Virus record (IMG/VR): IMGVR_UViG_3300030102_006261
Coordinates: 1-64,000 of that record
Source: a virus
Length of the DNA stretch: 64,000 nt
Direction: 5' to 3' (one strand)
A program made the position numbers and the translations under genes. Below the pieces are notes generated by a model, which was given only the letters and a program-made list of their open reading frames with translations, was not told the DNA's origin and did no database searches. Each line of letters starts with the position of its first letter. The first letter of the stretch is position 1. Positions 46,156-55,546 of the stretch are shown here, in pieces.

Positions 46156-47788
46156 CGGATATTTAGGAAACCCAAATCTAAAAGCAGCGGGTGTTGAATT
46201 AGACTATACCGAGGAGCAAGTCAAAGAATATATTAAATGCTCTCAGGATCCATCCTACTTCATCAAGAAGTACATCAAGGTAGTCTCTCTAGACGAAGGA
46301 TTGGTACCATTTGGATTATATGACTACCAAGAAGATATAATAGAAACTGTTCACAACAACCGATTTGTGATCGCAAAACTACCTCGTCAGTCAGGTAAGT
46401 CAACAACAATTATTGCCTATATTTTACATTATATTATGTTCAATCAGAGCATGAGTGTTGCAGTTCTTGCAAACAAGCAATCAACCGCACGAGATATTTT
46501 ATCTCGTTTGAAGTTAGCATATGAATATTTACCATTATGGCTTCAGCAGGGTATAGTTGAATGGAACAAAGGTAGTATTCAACTTGAAAACGGCTCTAAG
46601 ATTCTCGCGTCGTCCACATCAGCATCTGCGGTTCGTGGTGGTTCGTATAACATGATCTTCCTTGATGAGTTCGCTCACGTTCCTGTTCACATTGCGGAGG
46701 AGTTTTTTAGTTCAGTATATCCAACAATTACGTCTGGACAAACCACCAAAGTTCTTATGGTATCAACTCCAAACGGATTGAATATGTTTTATCACTTCTG
46801 GCGAGGTGCGACAAAGAAACAGGGTGAGCCGGGTAAAAATGAGTATATCCCAATTGAGGTTCACTGGAGTAATGTTCCACTATACCCAAATGGTCCTATG
46901 CGAGACGAAGAGTGGAAACGAAAACAGATAGCAAATACGAGTGAGCAGCAATTTGAATCTGAATTCGAATGTGACTTTGTTGGTTCAACGAATACTTTAG
47001 TAAATAGCGCAAAACTAAAATGTTTATCTTGGATTTCACCCATAGAAAAAACAAATGATGGATTGATGATTTATGAGCAACCAAAAAAGGATCATACTTA
47101 TGTAATTACCGTAGACACTGCGAGAGGACAGGGGAAGGACTACAGCGCATTTGCGGTTATTGATATTACCGAGCCACCATATAAAGTGGTAGCTAAGTTT
47201 AGAAACAATTTAATATCACCTTTGGTTTATCCCACTGTTATAAAATCAGTGGCTGAGAAATATAATCAAGCTTTTTGTTTAGTTGAAATTAATGATATTG
47301 GTCAGCAAGTGGCTGATATTTTACATCGTGATTTAGAATATGAACATGTATTGATGACGGTATATAAAGGAAGGGCTGGACAACAAATATCTGGTGGCTT
47401 CGGTGGAGGAGGTACATCTCTCGGTGTTCGAACAACCACACCCGTCAAGAAATTGGGTTGCTCTGTTCTAAAAAGTTTAGTGGAAAATGATAAACTAATC
47501 ATAGAAGATGTTGACATGGTGAATGAAATGATAACCTTTGTAGCAAAAGGTCAATCTTTTGAGGCGGACGAGGGTCACAATGACGATTTAGCCATGTGTT
47601 TAGTTTTATTTGGTTGGTTAACTAGACAGGACTATTTTAAAAACTTAACAAACTTAGACATCAGAACCGACATTTACAAAGAGGAAATGGAAAGAATAGA
47701 AGAGGAGATACTCCCATTTGGGTTCATAAGCACTGAGGACAACACAGATACATATATTGACTCTAATGGAGATAGATGGGAAGCATGA
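46139..47788 (+). CDS. 17: gp17, large terminase subunit
   Basis: 549 residues (T4: 610) from the ATG at 46139. The ATPase has Walker A LPRQSGKST (81-89) and Walker B MIFLDEF (172-178). The C-terminal nuclease has VDTARGQGKDYSAFAV, LVEINDIGQQVADIL and a late EGHNDDLAMC. It pumps DNA into the prohead and cuts the concatemer. The start codon is chosen over an in-frame TTG upstream. Confidence 0.95.
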   Translation: MTTKRDGYLGNPNLKAAGVELDYTEEQVKEYIKCSQDPSYFIKKYIKVVSLDEGLVPFGLYDYQEDIIETVHNNRFVIAKLPRQSGKSTTIIAYILHYIMFNQSMSVAVLANKQSTARDILSRLKLAYEYLPLWLQQGIVEWNKGSIQLENGSKILASSTSASAVRGGSYNMIFLDEFAHVPVHIAEEFFSSVYPTITSGQTTKVLMVSTPNGLNMFYHFWRGATKKQGEPGKNEYIPIEVHWSNVPLYPNGPMRDEEWKRKQIANTSEQQFESEFECDFVGSTNTLVNSAKLKCLSWISPIEKTNDGLMIYEQPKKDHTYVITVDTARGQGKDYSAFAVIDITEPPYKVVAKFRNNLISPLVYPTVIKSVAEKYNQAFCLVEINDIGQQVADILHRDLEYEHVLMTVYKGRAGQQISGGFGGGGTSLGVRTTTPVKKLGCSVLKSLVENDKLIIEDVDMVNEMITFVAKGQSFEADEGHNDDLAMCLVLFGWLTRQDYFKNLTNLDIRTDIYKEEMERIEEEILPFGFISTEDNTDTYIDSNGDRWEA

Positions 47789-47807
47789 ATTCCTAAATGT
47801 ATATTTG

Positions 47808-47815
47808 TCTAAATA
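47808..47815 (+). promoter_or_regulatory. late promoter variant
   Basis: TCTAAATA, one mismatch to TATAAATA, 24 bases before the gp18 ATG, with TGGAGAA between. Confidence 0.45.
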
Positions 47816-47839
47816 CATTAGTATCATTGGAGAAATAAC

Positions 47840-49189
47840 ATGCCCACAGATATTACTGTATCAGTAAATGACGAACGATTTATAGTACCCAGACAAGAGA
47901 CTTCTAGTGATTTTGTCGCTGGTTTTTTAAGTAAAGTACCAGAAAACGAATTAATACGAGCGTTAGGAAGCACCGGAGAGAGACAACAGGGATTCTTAGT
48001 TGTACCTGAACTGTCTGACTGGTTTGCCCGACTTAATAATCCACTTGGTACAGACATGCTTACCGATGGACATGATGCCTATAGTGGCTCTGAGAACGGA
48101 GCAGCGGCAGGAGCTAGATTAAATGGAACCAACCCACGCTGGCCAGACGGACCAACAGGATCTTGGGAAAGAGAATGGTACGCTGTACACAATTACCTTA
48201 AATATGGTGGTTCCGCTGTTGTTGCTGGCACTGGTTCAGTTCAAAATACAGTCTCACCCAAAAATACTTTAGCTGATTATACAGATCAACTTGACATTAT
48301 CTTCGCTGCTACGGGAGGTGTTTTAGCTAACACTGACATCTCCTTCGTTGCCAATACCAGAGAGGATGTTATTGGTATTCTTGGAGCAGGGTTCAGTGGG
48401 GATGTAATTCCAAGTCTTCTTTACAACGGGTTAACTGGATTTTCTGGACCTGGTATTACTCACAGTAAATATACATTCTCTGTTCCCGGAACTAAATTCC
48501 ATCTTAAAACATCTAGAAACATTCAAACAGAGACTGATTTTGATCTACTTCAGGAATCATTCCTAGCCCCAGACATCGCTGGTTGCTTTGCAAGAACCAT
48601 GGTCGAGGGTAGATCATTCAAATCACCTGCTGGAATGGAAAGAGGAAAAATTTTAGACGTTGTTAGAATAGGAAAAGTTATTAGTGACAATGAATATGAT
48701 CTCCTATACAACGCAGGAATAAACCCAGTTAGAACTTTCCCAGAGGGTTCATTCTTATTCGGAGATAAGTCAGGAGAGTCTGTTCCCGGTGGTGTTAATA
48801 CTGAAGGAGGTGACATTGCCACTCCTCCCATGGGTGGGGAAGTCAATAAGACTGGTGTTAAGGTATTCAGTAGAATCAACGTTGTTAGAACATTCCTTTT
48901 CCTCAAAAATGTCCTCGGTGAGTCTGCCAGAAGATTCTTATTCGAGATCAATGATGGTTCAACAAGACAAGCGTTCATAAGCACAATAACACCAATTCTT
49001 AGGTCTGTTGAAGCAGGAAGAGGAATTAGTGAATTCAGTGTGGTTTGTGATGAGAGTAACAATACACAAGCAGTCATAGATGCGAATGAGTTTGTTGCTG
49101 ACGTGTTTATCAAACCAATAAAATCTATTAACTTTATCAGGTTGAGATTCACTAATAAAGATAATAATCAAGAACTGATCACAGAATAG
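47840..49189 (+). CDS. 18: gp18, tail sheath protein (compact form)
   Basis: 449 residues against 659 in T4. VPENELIRALGSTGERQQGF, NGTNPRWPDGPTGSWEREWY and AVHNYLKYGGSAVVAG, together with the C-terminal RVNVVRTFLFLK-type segment (INVVRTFLFLKNVLGESARR), fit the contractile sheath family. It seems to keep the polymerisation domains and lack T4's outer protrusion domains. It is followed by gp19, as in T4. Confidence 0.85.
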   Translation: MPTDITVSVNDERFIVPRQETSSDFVAGFLSKVPENELIRALGSTGERQQGFLVVPELSDWFARLNNPLGTDMLTDGHDAYSGSENGAAAGARLNGTNPRWPDGPTGSWEREWYAVHNYLKYGGSAVVAGTGSVQNTVSPKNTLADYTDQLDIIFAATGGVLANTDISFVANTREDVIGILGAGFSGDVIPSLLYNGLTGFSGPGITHSKYTFSVPGTKFHLKTSRNIQTETDFDLLQESFLAPDIAGCFARTMVEGRSFKSPAGMERGKILDVVRIGKVISDNEYDLLYNAGINPVRTFPEGSFLFGDKSGESVPGGVNTEGGDIATPPMGGEVNKTGVKVFSRINVVRTFLFLKNVLGESARRFLFEINDGSTRQAFISTITPILRSVEAGRGISEFSVVCDESNNTQAVIDANEFVADVFIKPIKSINFIRLRFTNKDNNQELITE

Positions 49190-49198
49190 GAGTAAGTA

Positions 49199-49726
49199 AT
49201 GCCAGGACCATCTAGTCTTTCAACTTTTATTAACGAATTTAAGGGTGGTAACCGCGCTCACCGTTATCGAGTTAGCGGAGAAATTGGACCAACAGATCCA
49301 TCTCGTGGTCTAAATAAATTTTTTGTGCGAGCAGTAAGTCTACCACCATCGCAGATTAATGAAATTCGTATTCCATATAGAGGTAGAATTCTAAAGTGGC
49401 CAGGTGACAGAGTGTATCAACCATGGACTATTAGAATTCTAGATGAAAATGGTAATGATAACAACTTGTGGAAAGCATTCCACAAGTGGAGTGATGAAAT
49501 CAATAACCACATTGAAAATGATCAGAAGTTAGATAACTTGGATGATTTTGCAGTTGACTGGGTAATTGAGCAGGTTGATGAAAATGAAGATGTTACAAAA
49601 AGAATTGATCTTATTGGATGTTGGCCAAATCTAGTGGGTCCAATAGACATGGACGCAAACGCCGTTGACACTTTAGTAGAATTTAACGTGGTAGTGAATT
49701 ATCAATATTATGATTTAGTGGATTAA
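49199..49726 (+). CDS. 19: gp19, tail tube protein
   Basis: 175 residues (T4: 163). FINEFKGGNRAHRYRVSGEI, FFVRAVSLPPSQINEIRIPY and RGRILKWPGDRVYQPWTIRI are tail-tube signatures. It lies right after gp18 with the usual spacing and forms the inner tube. Confidence 0.92.
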   Translation: MPGPSSLSTFINEFKGGNRAHRYRVSGEIGPTDPSRGLNKFFVRAVSLPPSQINEIRIPYRGRILKWPGDRVYQPWTIRILDENGNDNNLWKAFHKWSDEINNHIENDQKLDNLDDFAVDWVIEQVDENEDVTKRIDLIGCWPNLVGPIDMDANAVDTLVEFNVVVNYQYYDLVD

Positions 49727-49739
49727 TTAGGAGTATATT

Positions 49740-51284
49740 ATGGCATTAGACCTATTTGGTTTTACAATAGAAAAGAAGTCTAAACGTGAACAACAGGTAG
49801 AGGCTGTTAAGAAAGAAACTTTTGTTTCTCCAGATGAATACGACGGAAGTTATAACTTCGAAACTGGCGGAGTTTTTGGTACATATGTGGATTTTTCTGG
49901 TGCTGTTCGAGACGAAAACGCAGCACTTTCCATGTACAGAACCATGGCTCTATATCCAGAGGTAGATTCTGCGATAGAGGATATCGTAAATGAAGCGATA
50001 GTTCTCGACGAGGATCGAAGACCTATTAAGTTAGATCTTGATCGTGTTGATATATCTGAAACAATTAAAAATAAAATTTATGATGAGTTTAATATAATTC
50101 TAAAACTATTAGATTTTGGTAAAAAATCACATGAAATTTTTAGACGTTGGTATATTGATTCAAAATTATTTTATCACATTGTAATAGACAAAACAGATCC
50201 AAGACGAGGTATTCAAGACTTGCGAGCGATAGATCCTTTAAACATTAAAAAGGTTAAAAAGGTTCTTCGAGACAAAGAAAAATTAGGTCAAGGTGCCGCT
50301 AAAATCCCAATGGTTACTGGTATGGATGAGTTTTTTGTTTACACAAATACAGACAAAAAATCAATGTACCAAACACCTGCGAGTGGTATCAAGATTAGCT
50401 CAGATTCAATCTGCTACTGTCATTCTGGAATCATAGATGCCAATACAAAACGTGTTGTTGGGTATCTCCAGAAAGCAATTCGACCTCTAAACATGCTCAG
50501 ACAAATAGAAGATGCTGTTGTTATCTACAGAATATCTAGAGCACCAGAGAGAAGAATATTCTACATTGATGTGGGTAATTTACCAAAACAAAAAGCAGAG
50601 CAATATCTTAGATCTCTGATGACTAGGTATAGAAGTAAGTTAGTCTATGATCAGGGTACCGGTGAAATTAGAGACGATAGAAGACATATGTCCATGCTTG
50701 AAGACTACTGGTTGCCTCGTAGAGAGGGTGGTAGGGGAACTGAAATTTCAACTCTTCCCGGTGGACAGAACCTTGGAGAAATGACTGATGTTGAATATCT
50801 TTTGAGAAAGGTATACAACGCTCTGAACGTGCCAATCACCAGAATGTTACCACAAGATGGATTCAATCTAGGTAGATCTGCTGAAATCACTCGTGATGAG
50901 GTTACCTTCTATAAATTTATAGAACGATTGAGAATGAAATTTTCCTTGATGTTCCTACAACTCCTAAGAGTTCAGTTAATACTAAAGGGAGTGATGACAG
51001 AAGAGGAATGGAACACTATTCAGAGTGACATATTCTTTGTTTTTGCAAAGGATTCCTACTTCAATGAGATGAAAGAAGCAGAGGTGCTGAGAAATAGAAT
51101 AGACATGGCAGCAGCACTTGAACCTCTAGTTGGTAAATATTATTCTACCAGATATATTCGTAAAAACATCCTCAAGCAAACAGAAGAAGAAATCAGAATT
51201 ATAGATACTGAAAATATGGCAGAATTAGCGTCTCAACCACAGCAAATGCTACCACCAGGTCAAGAATCGGGAATGATTCAATGA
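49740..51284 (+). CDS. 20: gp20, portal protein
   Basis: 514 residues (T4: 524). YPEVDSAIEDIVNEAIVLDE, AIDPLNIKKVKKVLRDK, VIYRISRAPERRIFYIDVGN and EYLLRKVYNALNVPITRMLP identify the T4-type portal. It forms the dodecameric vertex for DNA entry and nucleates head assembly. Overlaps the next gene by 4 bases. Confidence 0.96.
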   Translation: MALDLFGFTIEKKSKREQQVEAVKKETFVSPDEYDGSYNFETGGVFGTYVDFSGAVRDENAALSMYRTMALYPEVDSAIEDIVNEAIVLDEDRRPIKLDLDRVDISETIKNKIYDEFNIILKLLDFGKKSHEIFRRWYIDSKLFYHIVIDKTDPRRGIQDLRAIDPLNIKKVKKVLRDKEKLGQGAAKIPMVTGMDEFFVYTNTDKKSMYQTPASGIKISSDSICYCHSGIIDANTKRVVGYLQKAIRPLNMLRQIEDAVVIYRISRAPERRIFYIDVGNLPKQKAEQYLRSLMTRYRSKLVYDQGTGEIRDDRRHMSMLEDYWLPRREGGRGTEISTLPGGQNLGEMTDVEYLLRKVYNALNVPITRMLPQDGFNLGRSAEITRDEVTFYKFIERLRMKFSLMFLQLLRVQLILKGVMTEEEWNTIQSDIFFVFAKDSYFNEMKEAEVLRNRIDMAAALEPLVGKYYSTRYIRKNILKQTEEEIRIIDTENMAELASQPQQMLPPGQESGMIQ

Positions 51285-51715
51285 ATTCACGTCTAGGAAA
51301 AATCATAAACTATGCTCTCGATAAAAATAAAGATGATTTTTCCTCTTTGTTGCGGGAAGAAATAGAGGAGCGAGTAAATCACATTAAAAAGAGTAAGTAT
51401 CCTGAACTCTTAGATCGACTAGTTTTTTCGCCTAAAGATCAACAAACACTAAATATTAGTGAAGAGGAATATGCTGAATCAATCAAAATAATTCCATTAT
51501 TAAATGAATTAGCAAATAAAAAAGGCAATGTTAGCGTAACGTTTTCAGATAATAGCGAAACAGTAGTAACATCAAAGGATATAGATAGTTTGATTAAACT
51601 GCATGATGCATTAAATGAAGAAAATCAAGTAATTTTAAGATCTTCTTTAGTTGAAAGCAAAGAATCATTTAAAAGTAGTGCTAATTTTGCAAAAAAATAC
51701 ACCAGAAAGGGTTAA
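51281..51715 (+). CDS. prohead-core-region protein (candidate)
   Basis: 144 residues, starting within the portal stop (ATGA). Predominantly helical and charged (KNKDDFSSLLREEIEERVNH, then TLNISEEEYAESIKIIPLLN). The place between portal and prohead core/protease genes is that of gp67-like core proteins in marine T4-like phages. T4 gp67 is only 80 residues and acidic, so identity is not shown. Confidence 0.5.
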   Translation: MNSRLGKIINYALDKNKDDFSSLLREEIEERVNHIKKSKYPELLDRLVFSPKDQQTLNISEEEYAESIKIIPLLNELANKKGNVSVTFSDNSETVVTSKDIDSLIKLHDALNEENQVILRSSLVESKESFKSSANFAKKYTRKG

Positions 51716-51719
51716 ATAA

Positions 51720-52271
51720 ATGTCCAAGTCTTTAAACATAATTCAGAACATCATTGATGAGAATCTTATCGATGCAAAGAGAGAAACTCAGGCATATCTC
51801 AATGATATATTATCTGAGGCACTTAAAGAAAAATTCGAAGAGGTAGCCCCTACCGTCATCGGAGAAAAGTATCACGGTGATAAAAAGAAAAAGAATAAAA
51901 AAGGTAAGAAGCACTCATGTGCAAATAAAGTAGAGCACGTTGATTGGGGTGAGGGCACCTGTATTAGTGAACACCATGCCAACCCAGATGAAAATGGTTT
52001 TGTCTCTTGGTATGATGTTCAATTTGAACATGGTGTAGAGAAGAGAGTTCCCACCGAGGACCTTACAATTCTTGCTGAGTCCATGCACGAACATGCAGAA
52101 AATCCAGAAGACTTAGACGTGATCGAAGAAGAAGAGGGTAATGACAAAGATGGTGATGGTGATGGCGACTTTGCCGATATTATGATGGCTAGAATGATCA
52201 AGTCTGGTATGTCAAAAGAAGAAGCAATGAAAAAGACCAGAAAGCATAACAAAAAAGGTAAGAAGGATTGA
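51720..52271 (+). CDS. prohead core protein (gp68/gp67-like)
   Basis: 183 residues. It starts with a helix (SLNIIQNIIDENLIDAKRET) leading to QAYLNDILSE-Ala, an L-x-E cleavage-like site. It then has HSCANKVEHVDWGEGTCISE, a SWYDVQFEHGVEKRVPTEDL domain, and an acidic DGDGDGDFADI plus basic tail. Position between portal and gp21 suits a prohead core component removed or trimmed by the protease. The central domain occurs in other marine phage proteins; function unknown. Confidence 0.6.
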   Translation: MSKSLNIIQNIIDENLIDAKRETQAYLNDILSEALKEKFEEVAPTVIGEKYHGDKKKKNKKGKKHSCANKVEHVDWGEGTCISEHHANPDENGFVSWYDVQFEHGVEKRVPTEDLTILAESMHEHAENPEDLDVIEEEEGNDKDGDGDGDFADIMMARMIKSGMSKEEAMKKTRKHNKKGKKD

Positions 52272-52275
52272 TCCA

Positions 52276-52923
52276 ATGAAATTAATCACGGAAATGAACG
52301 AGGACGTTCAATTAATCACCGAAAAGCGTGACGATGGAACCAAGGAGTTTTATATCCGTGGTAATTTCATGCAAGCGGGTGTAAAAAACAGAAACAATAG
52401 AATTTATGATATTGATGTTTTATCTCCTGCTGTTGACAAGTATATGACTGAATATGTTGAAAAGAATAGGGCTCTGGGTGAACTCAATCACCCTAGTGGT
52501 CCAACAGTTAACTTGGATAGGGTTTCTCATATCATCAAAGAAATGACTGCCGAAGGTAATAACTTTGTTGGTAAAGCCAAAATTCTCAACACTCCCATGG
52601 GAAAAATTGTACAGAACTTAATTGAAGAGGGTGCATGTCTCGGGGTATCATCTCGGGGAATGGGATCTCTGAAAAAGAACAATAGTGGAATAAATGAGGT
52701 ACAAAAAGATTTCATTCTGTCTGCGGTAGATATCGTGGCAGATCCATCTGCACCTGATGCCTTTGTTGACGGTATCATGGAGGGTAGAGAGTGGATATGG
52801 GATAATGGGGTAATCCGTGAAAAACAAATCGCTGAGTATGAAAGAGTAATCAAGGAATCAACCAGAAAAAACTTAGAAGAAAACGCGATTCGAGCATTCA
52901 AAGATTTCATTTCCAAATTGTAA
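52276..52923 (+). CDS. 21: gp21, prohead protease
   Basis: 215 residues (T4: 212). YIRGNFMQAGVKNRNNRIYD, GELNHPSGPTVNL with catalytic-type His72 and ACLGVSSRGMGSL with Ser125/126 match the gp21 serine protease. It cuts capsid, core and internal proteins after I/L-x-E. Followed by the scaffold gene and a late promoter. Confidence 0.93.
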   Translation: MKLITEMNEDVQLITEKRDDGTKEFYIRGNFMQAGVKNRNNRIYDIDVLSPAVDKYMTEYVEKNRALGELNHPSGPTVNLDRVSHIIKEMTAEGNNFVGKAKILNTPMGKIVQNLIEEGACLGVSSRGMGSLKKNNSGINEVQKDFILSAVDIVADPSAPDAFVDGIMEGREWIWDNGVIREKQIAEYERVIKESTRKNLEENAIRAFKDFISKL

Positions 52924-52928
52924 AAAAT

Positions 52929-52936
52929 TATAAATA
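52929..52936 (+). promoter_or_regulatory. T4-type late promoter
   Basis: Exact TATAAATA five bases after the gp21 stop and 28 bases before the gp22 ATG; AAGGAG follows. Confidence 0.8.
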
Positions 52937-52964
52937 ACAAAGAATAGGCTTTAAGGAGCACCTA

Positions 52965-53921
52965 ATGGAAGACCAAACAAACATGGCCTCAGAAACTGAG
53001 GATAAGAAAAAGAAAAAGAAGGCAACCCAAGGCACCACACAAGTGGTCCAAGATGCTGAGGGTGGTGGTGATCAAGACGCAGAAGGTAAGGGTACCATGC
53101 TACAAACCCTAGAACCAGTTGCGAACGCACAAACTGCTGCCAACATGGCAACAATCGCATGTCCAAAGATGGAGAGTGTGGATGTTGACGAGTGCATGGG
53201 AGCACTTTTTTCAGATGAAAGTTTATCTGAAGAGTTTGCGTCAAAGGTTCGTGTCGTATTTGAAGCCGCAGTAAACACAAAAATTGAGGACTACAGTGCT
53301 CAAATTCAGGAATCATACGATGAGCTAATCAAAGAGCAACTAACTGATGTTGTTGCTGACTTATCAGAAAAGCTTGATGATTACCTCAACTTTGTAGTCA
53401 CTGAGTGGATGCAAGAAAATGAATTAGCTGTAGAACGAGGAATTAAGTCTGATATTGCAGAAAGCTTTATCTCTGGAATCAAGACTCTATTCGAAAATCA
53501 TTACATTGACGTTCCAAATGAACGTTATGATGTTCTTGATGAATTGTTTGAAGCAAATGAACAACTACAGAGTCAACTTAACGAACAAATTGAAAAGAAC
53601 ATTGATCTTTTCAATGAATTAAAGAATGCAAAGGCACAAGAAATTTTTGTTGAGTCAACTTATGATTTAACTGAGACTCAGAAAGAAAAATTCTTTGATC
53701 TTGCGAAGAACGTGGCGTTCGAAGATGAAACATCATTTGCCGATAAGCTTAACGCTCTTAAAGAAAACTACTTCCCCCTACAACCAGAGGGAATTTTAAC
53801 TGAATCCACTGATCCAATGACAGAAGAAGTCCAAGGATTAAAGGATGTTAATGTTGATTCGTCAATGAACGCTTATGTTTCTCATCTACAACATCAAATG
53901 AGACACGCAAAAAAATCTTAA
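52965..53921 (+). CDS. 22: gp22, prohead scaffold protein
   Basis: 318 residues (T4: 269). Extended N-terminus with Lys/Gly/Asp-rich sequence, then long helices (AAVNTKIEDYSAQIQESYDE, EAFEANEQL-type region with NEQIEKNIDLFNELKNAKAQ). It fills the prohead core and is removed by gp21. Position between gp21 and gp23 confirms identity. Confidence 0.88.
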   Translation: MEDQTNMASETEDKKKKKKATQGTTQVVQDAEGGGDQDAEGKGTMLQTLEPVANAQTAANMATIACPKMESVDVDECMGALFSDESLSEEFASKVRVVFEAAVNTKIEDYSAQIQESYDELIKEQLTDVVADLSEKLDDYLNFVVTEWMQENELAVERGIKSDIAESFISGIKTLFENHYIDVPNERYDVLDELFEANEQLQSQLNEQIEKNIDLFNELKNAKAQEIFVESTYDLTETQKEKFFDLAKNVAFEDETSFADKLNALKENYFPLQPEGILTESTDPMTEEVQGLKDVNVDSSMNAYVSHLQHQMRHAKKS

Positions 53922-53948
53922 ATTAAAACTCTAAGGAGACAAAAAAAA

Positions 53949-55460
53949 ATGTCTAATTTCGATACTACTACACCTTTTGACGCACTATGCGAGAAGTGGG
54001 ATCCCCTACTTGAGCATGACAGCGTTCAGTCCATCGATGACCCCTACAAAAAGAAGGTCACCGCAGCTCTACTTGAGAACCAAGAGAGAGCCATTCTTGA
54101 GCAGAACTTAAACGAGGCTGCTCCCACCAACAGCATGGGTGCTGCCGCTTTTGGCTACACCGATGGTGTTTCACCATCCAGCCGTCAGGGTGCCCTTCAG
54201 GGTTATGATCCCATTCTGATCAGCCTTGTTCGTCGTGCTATGCCAAACTTAATGGCATATGATCTTGCTGGTGTTCAGCCCATGAGCGCACCCACCGGAC
54301 TCATCTTCGCAATGAGATCCCGTTACGGCGCTGCTCGTGGAACAGCCAACAGCACCACCAACGAAGCACTCTTCCAAGAGCCCTTCGCAGTATTCTCTGG
54401 TGGTGGTTCTGGTGCTACTGTTGGTCACGGTTACGGTAAGACTTCTGGTATTGATGGTACTACCGGTACCACGGCCGACGGTGGACCCACTGCTGCGTTC
54501 TCTGCTGCTGATGGTGTTAAGCCAATTAGTGAATCCGGTACCCGTGGTGGAGACTTCAACAAGCAGAACTTTGAAATGTTCAGAGGAATGCTTACTGGTG
54601 CTGGTGAAGCACTCGGCACTGATGGTAACTCCGCATTCGCAGAGATGAACTTCACCATCGAAAGAATCGCTGTTGAAGCAAGAACTCGTGCCCTCAAGGC
54701 AGAGTACACCACTGAACTCGCTCAGGATCTCCGAGCAGTCCATGGTCTCGACGCTGAAACTGAACTTGCTAACATTCTTAGCACCGAGATTCTCACTGAA
54801 ATCAACCGTGAACTCATCCGCACTCTGTACTATAAGGCTAAGATCGGATGTCAGCAGACTGATATCGAGAACAACGGTGTTTACGATCTGACTCTTGATT
54901 CAGACGGTCGTTGGAGTGCTGAAAGATTCCGTGGACTCATGTTCCAAATCGAGCGTGAGTGTAACGTAATCGCAAAGGAAACTCGCCGTGGTAAGGGTAA
55001 CTTCATCGTCGTTTCGTCCGACGTTGCAAGTGCTCTTGCAATGGGTGGCTTCCTTAACCTTTCACCCGCTCTCAACACTCAGCTAGAAGTTGATGACACT
55101 GGTAACACCTTCGCAGGTATTCTTAACGGTAGGATTCGAGTCTACATCGATCCCTACGCTGCAACCGATACCGATACGGATACCGCTCACTCGAACTTCT
55201 GCCTAGTTGGTTACAAGGGAACCAGCCCATATGATGCAGGTATGTTCTACTGCCCATACGTACCCCTCCAGATGGTACGAGCGGTTGACACCGGTAGCTT
55301 CCAGCCCAAGATCGGGTTCAAGACCCGCTACGGCATGGTTAGCAACCCATTCGCGCAGACAGTTGATATCGCGCAGCCCGGTGGTAACCAGTACTACAGA
55401 CTGTTCGCAGTCAAGAACCTTCACGGTAACAACGCTAACCTCCTCGAAGCTAGCTCCTAA
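53949..55460 (+). CDS. 23: gp23, major capsid protein
   Basis: 503 residues (T4: 521). The propeptide ends EQNLNE-Ala, cut after Glu56 by gp21 (T4 cuts after Glu65). QGYDPILISLVRRAMPNLMA, YDLAGVQPMSAPTGLIFAMR and LAQDLRAVHGLDAETELANI are conserved. Codons are of the highly expressed type. A strong terminator follows, isolating it from the next gene. Confidence 0.98.
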   Translation: MSNFDTTTPFDALCEKWDPLLEHDSVQSIDDPYKKKVTAALLENQERAILEQNLNEAAPTNSMGAAAFGYTDGVSPSSRQGALQGYDPILISLVRRAMPNLMAYDLAGVQPMSAPTGLIFAMRSRYGAARGTANSTTNEALFQEPFAVFSGGGSGATVGHGYGKTSGIDGTTGTTADGGPTAAFSAADGVKPISESGTRGGDFNKQNFEMFRGMLTGAGEALGTDGNSAFAEMNFTIERIAVEARTRALKAEYTTELAQDLRAVHGLDAETELANILSTEILTEINRELIRTLYYKAKIGCQQTDIENNGVYDLTLDSDGRWSAERFRGLMFQIERECNVIAKETRRGKGNFIVVSSDVASALAMGGFLNLSPALNTQLEVDDTGNTFAGILNGRIRVYIDPYAATDTDTDTAHSNFCLVGYKGTSPYDAGMFYCPYVPLQMVRAVDTGSFQPKIGFKTRYGMVSNPFAQTVDIAQPGGNQYYRLFAVKNLHGNNANLLEASS

Positions 55461-55489
55461 TAGCTGCTGGTTAGTCGAAGTCAAAATAG

Positions 55490-55522
55490 CAGCGAGGGTC
55501 TTCGGACCCTCGCTGTTTTTTT
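55490..55522 (+). terminator. intrinsic terminator after gp23
   Basis: Perfect 11-bp stem CAGCGAGGGTC/GACCCTCGCTG with a TTCG tetraloop, followed by seven T. Confidence 0.95.
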
Positions 55523-55523
55523 A

Positions 55524-55531
55524 TATAAATA
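55524..55531 (+). promoter_or_regulatory. T4-type late promoter
   Basis: Exact TATAAATA, starting one base after the gp23 terminator's T-run, 15 bases before the ATG at 55547; GGAGG follows. Confidence 0.85.
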
Positions 55532-55546
55532 TTATGGAGGAATAAT

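Noticed and set aside
54249-54743. Long minus-strand frame under gp23 and similar antisense frames under gp22, gp18 and the fibre genes
   Set aside because: They mirror strongly biased codons of real genes, lack ribosome-binding sites and have Ser/Thr-rich low-complexity content typical of shadow frames.
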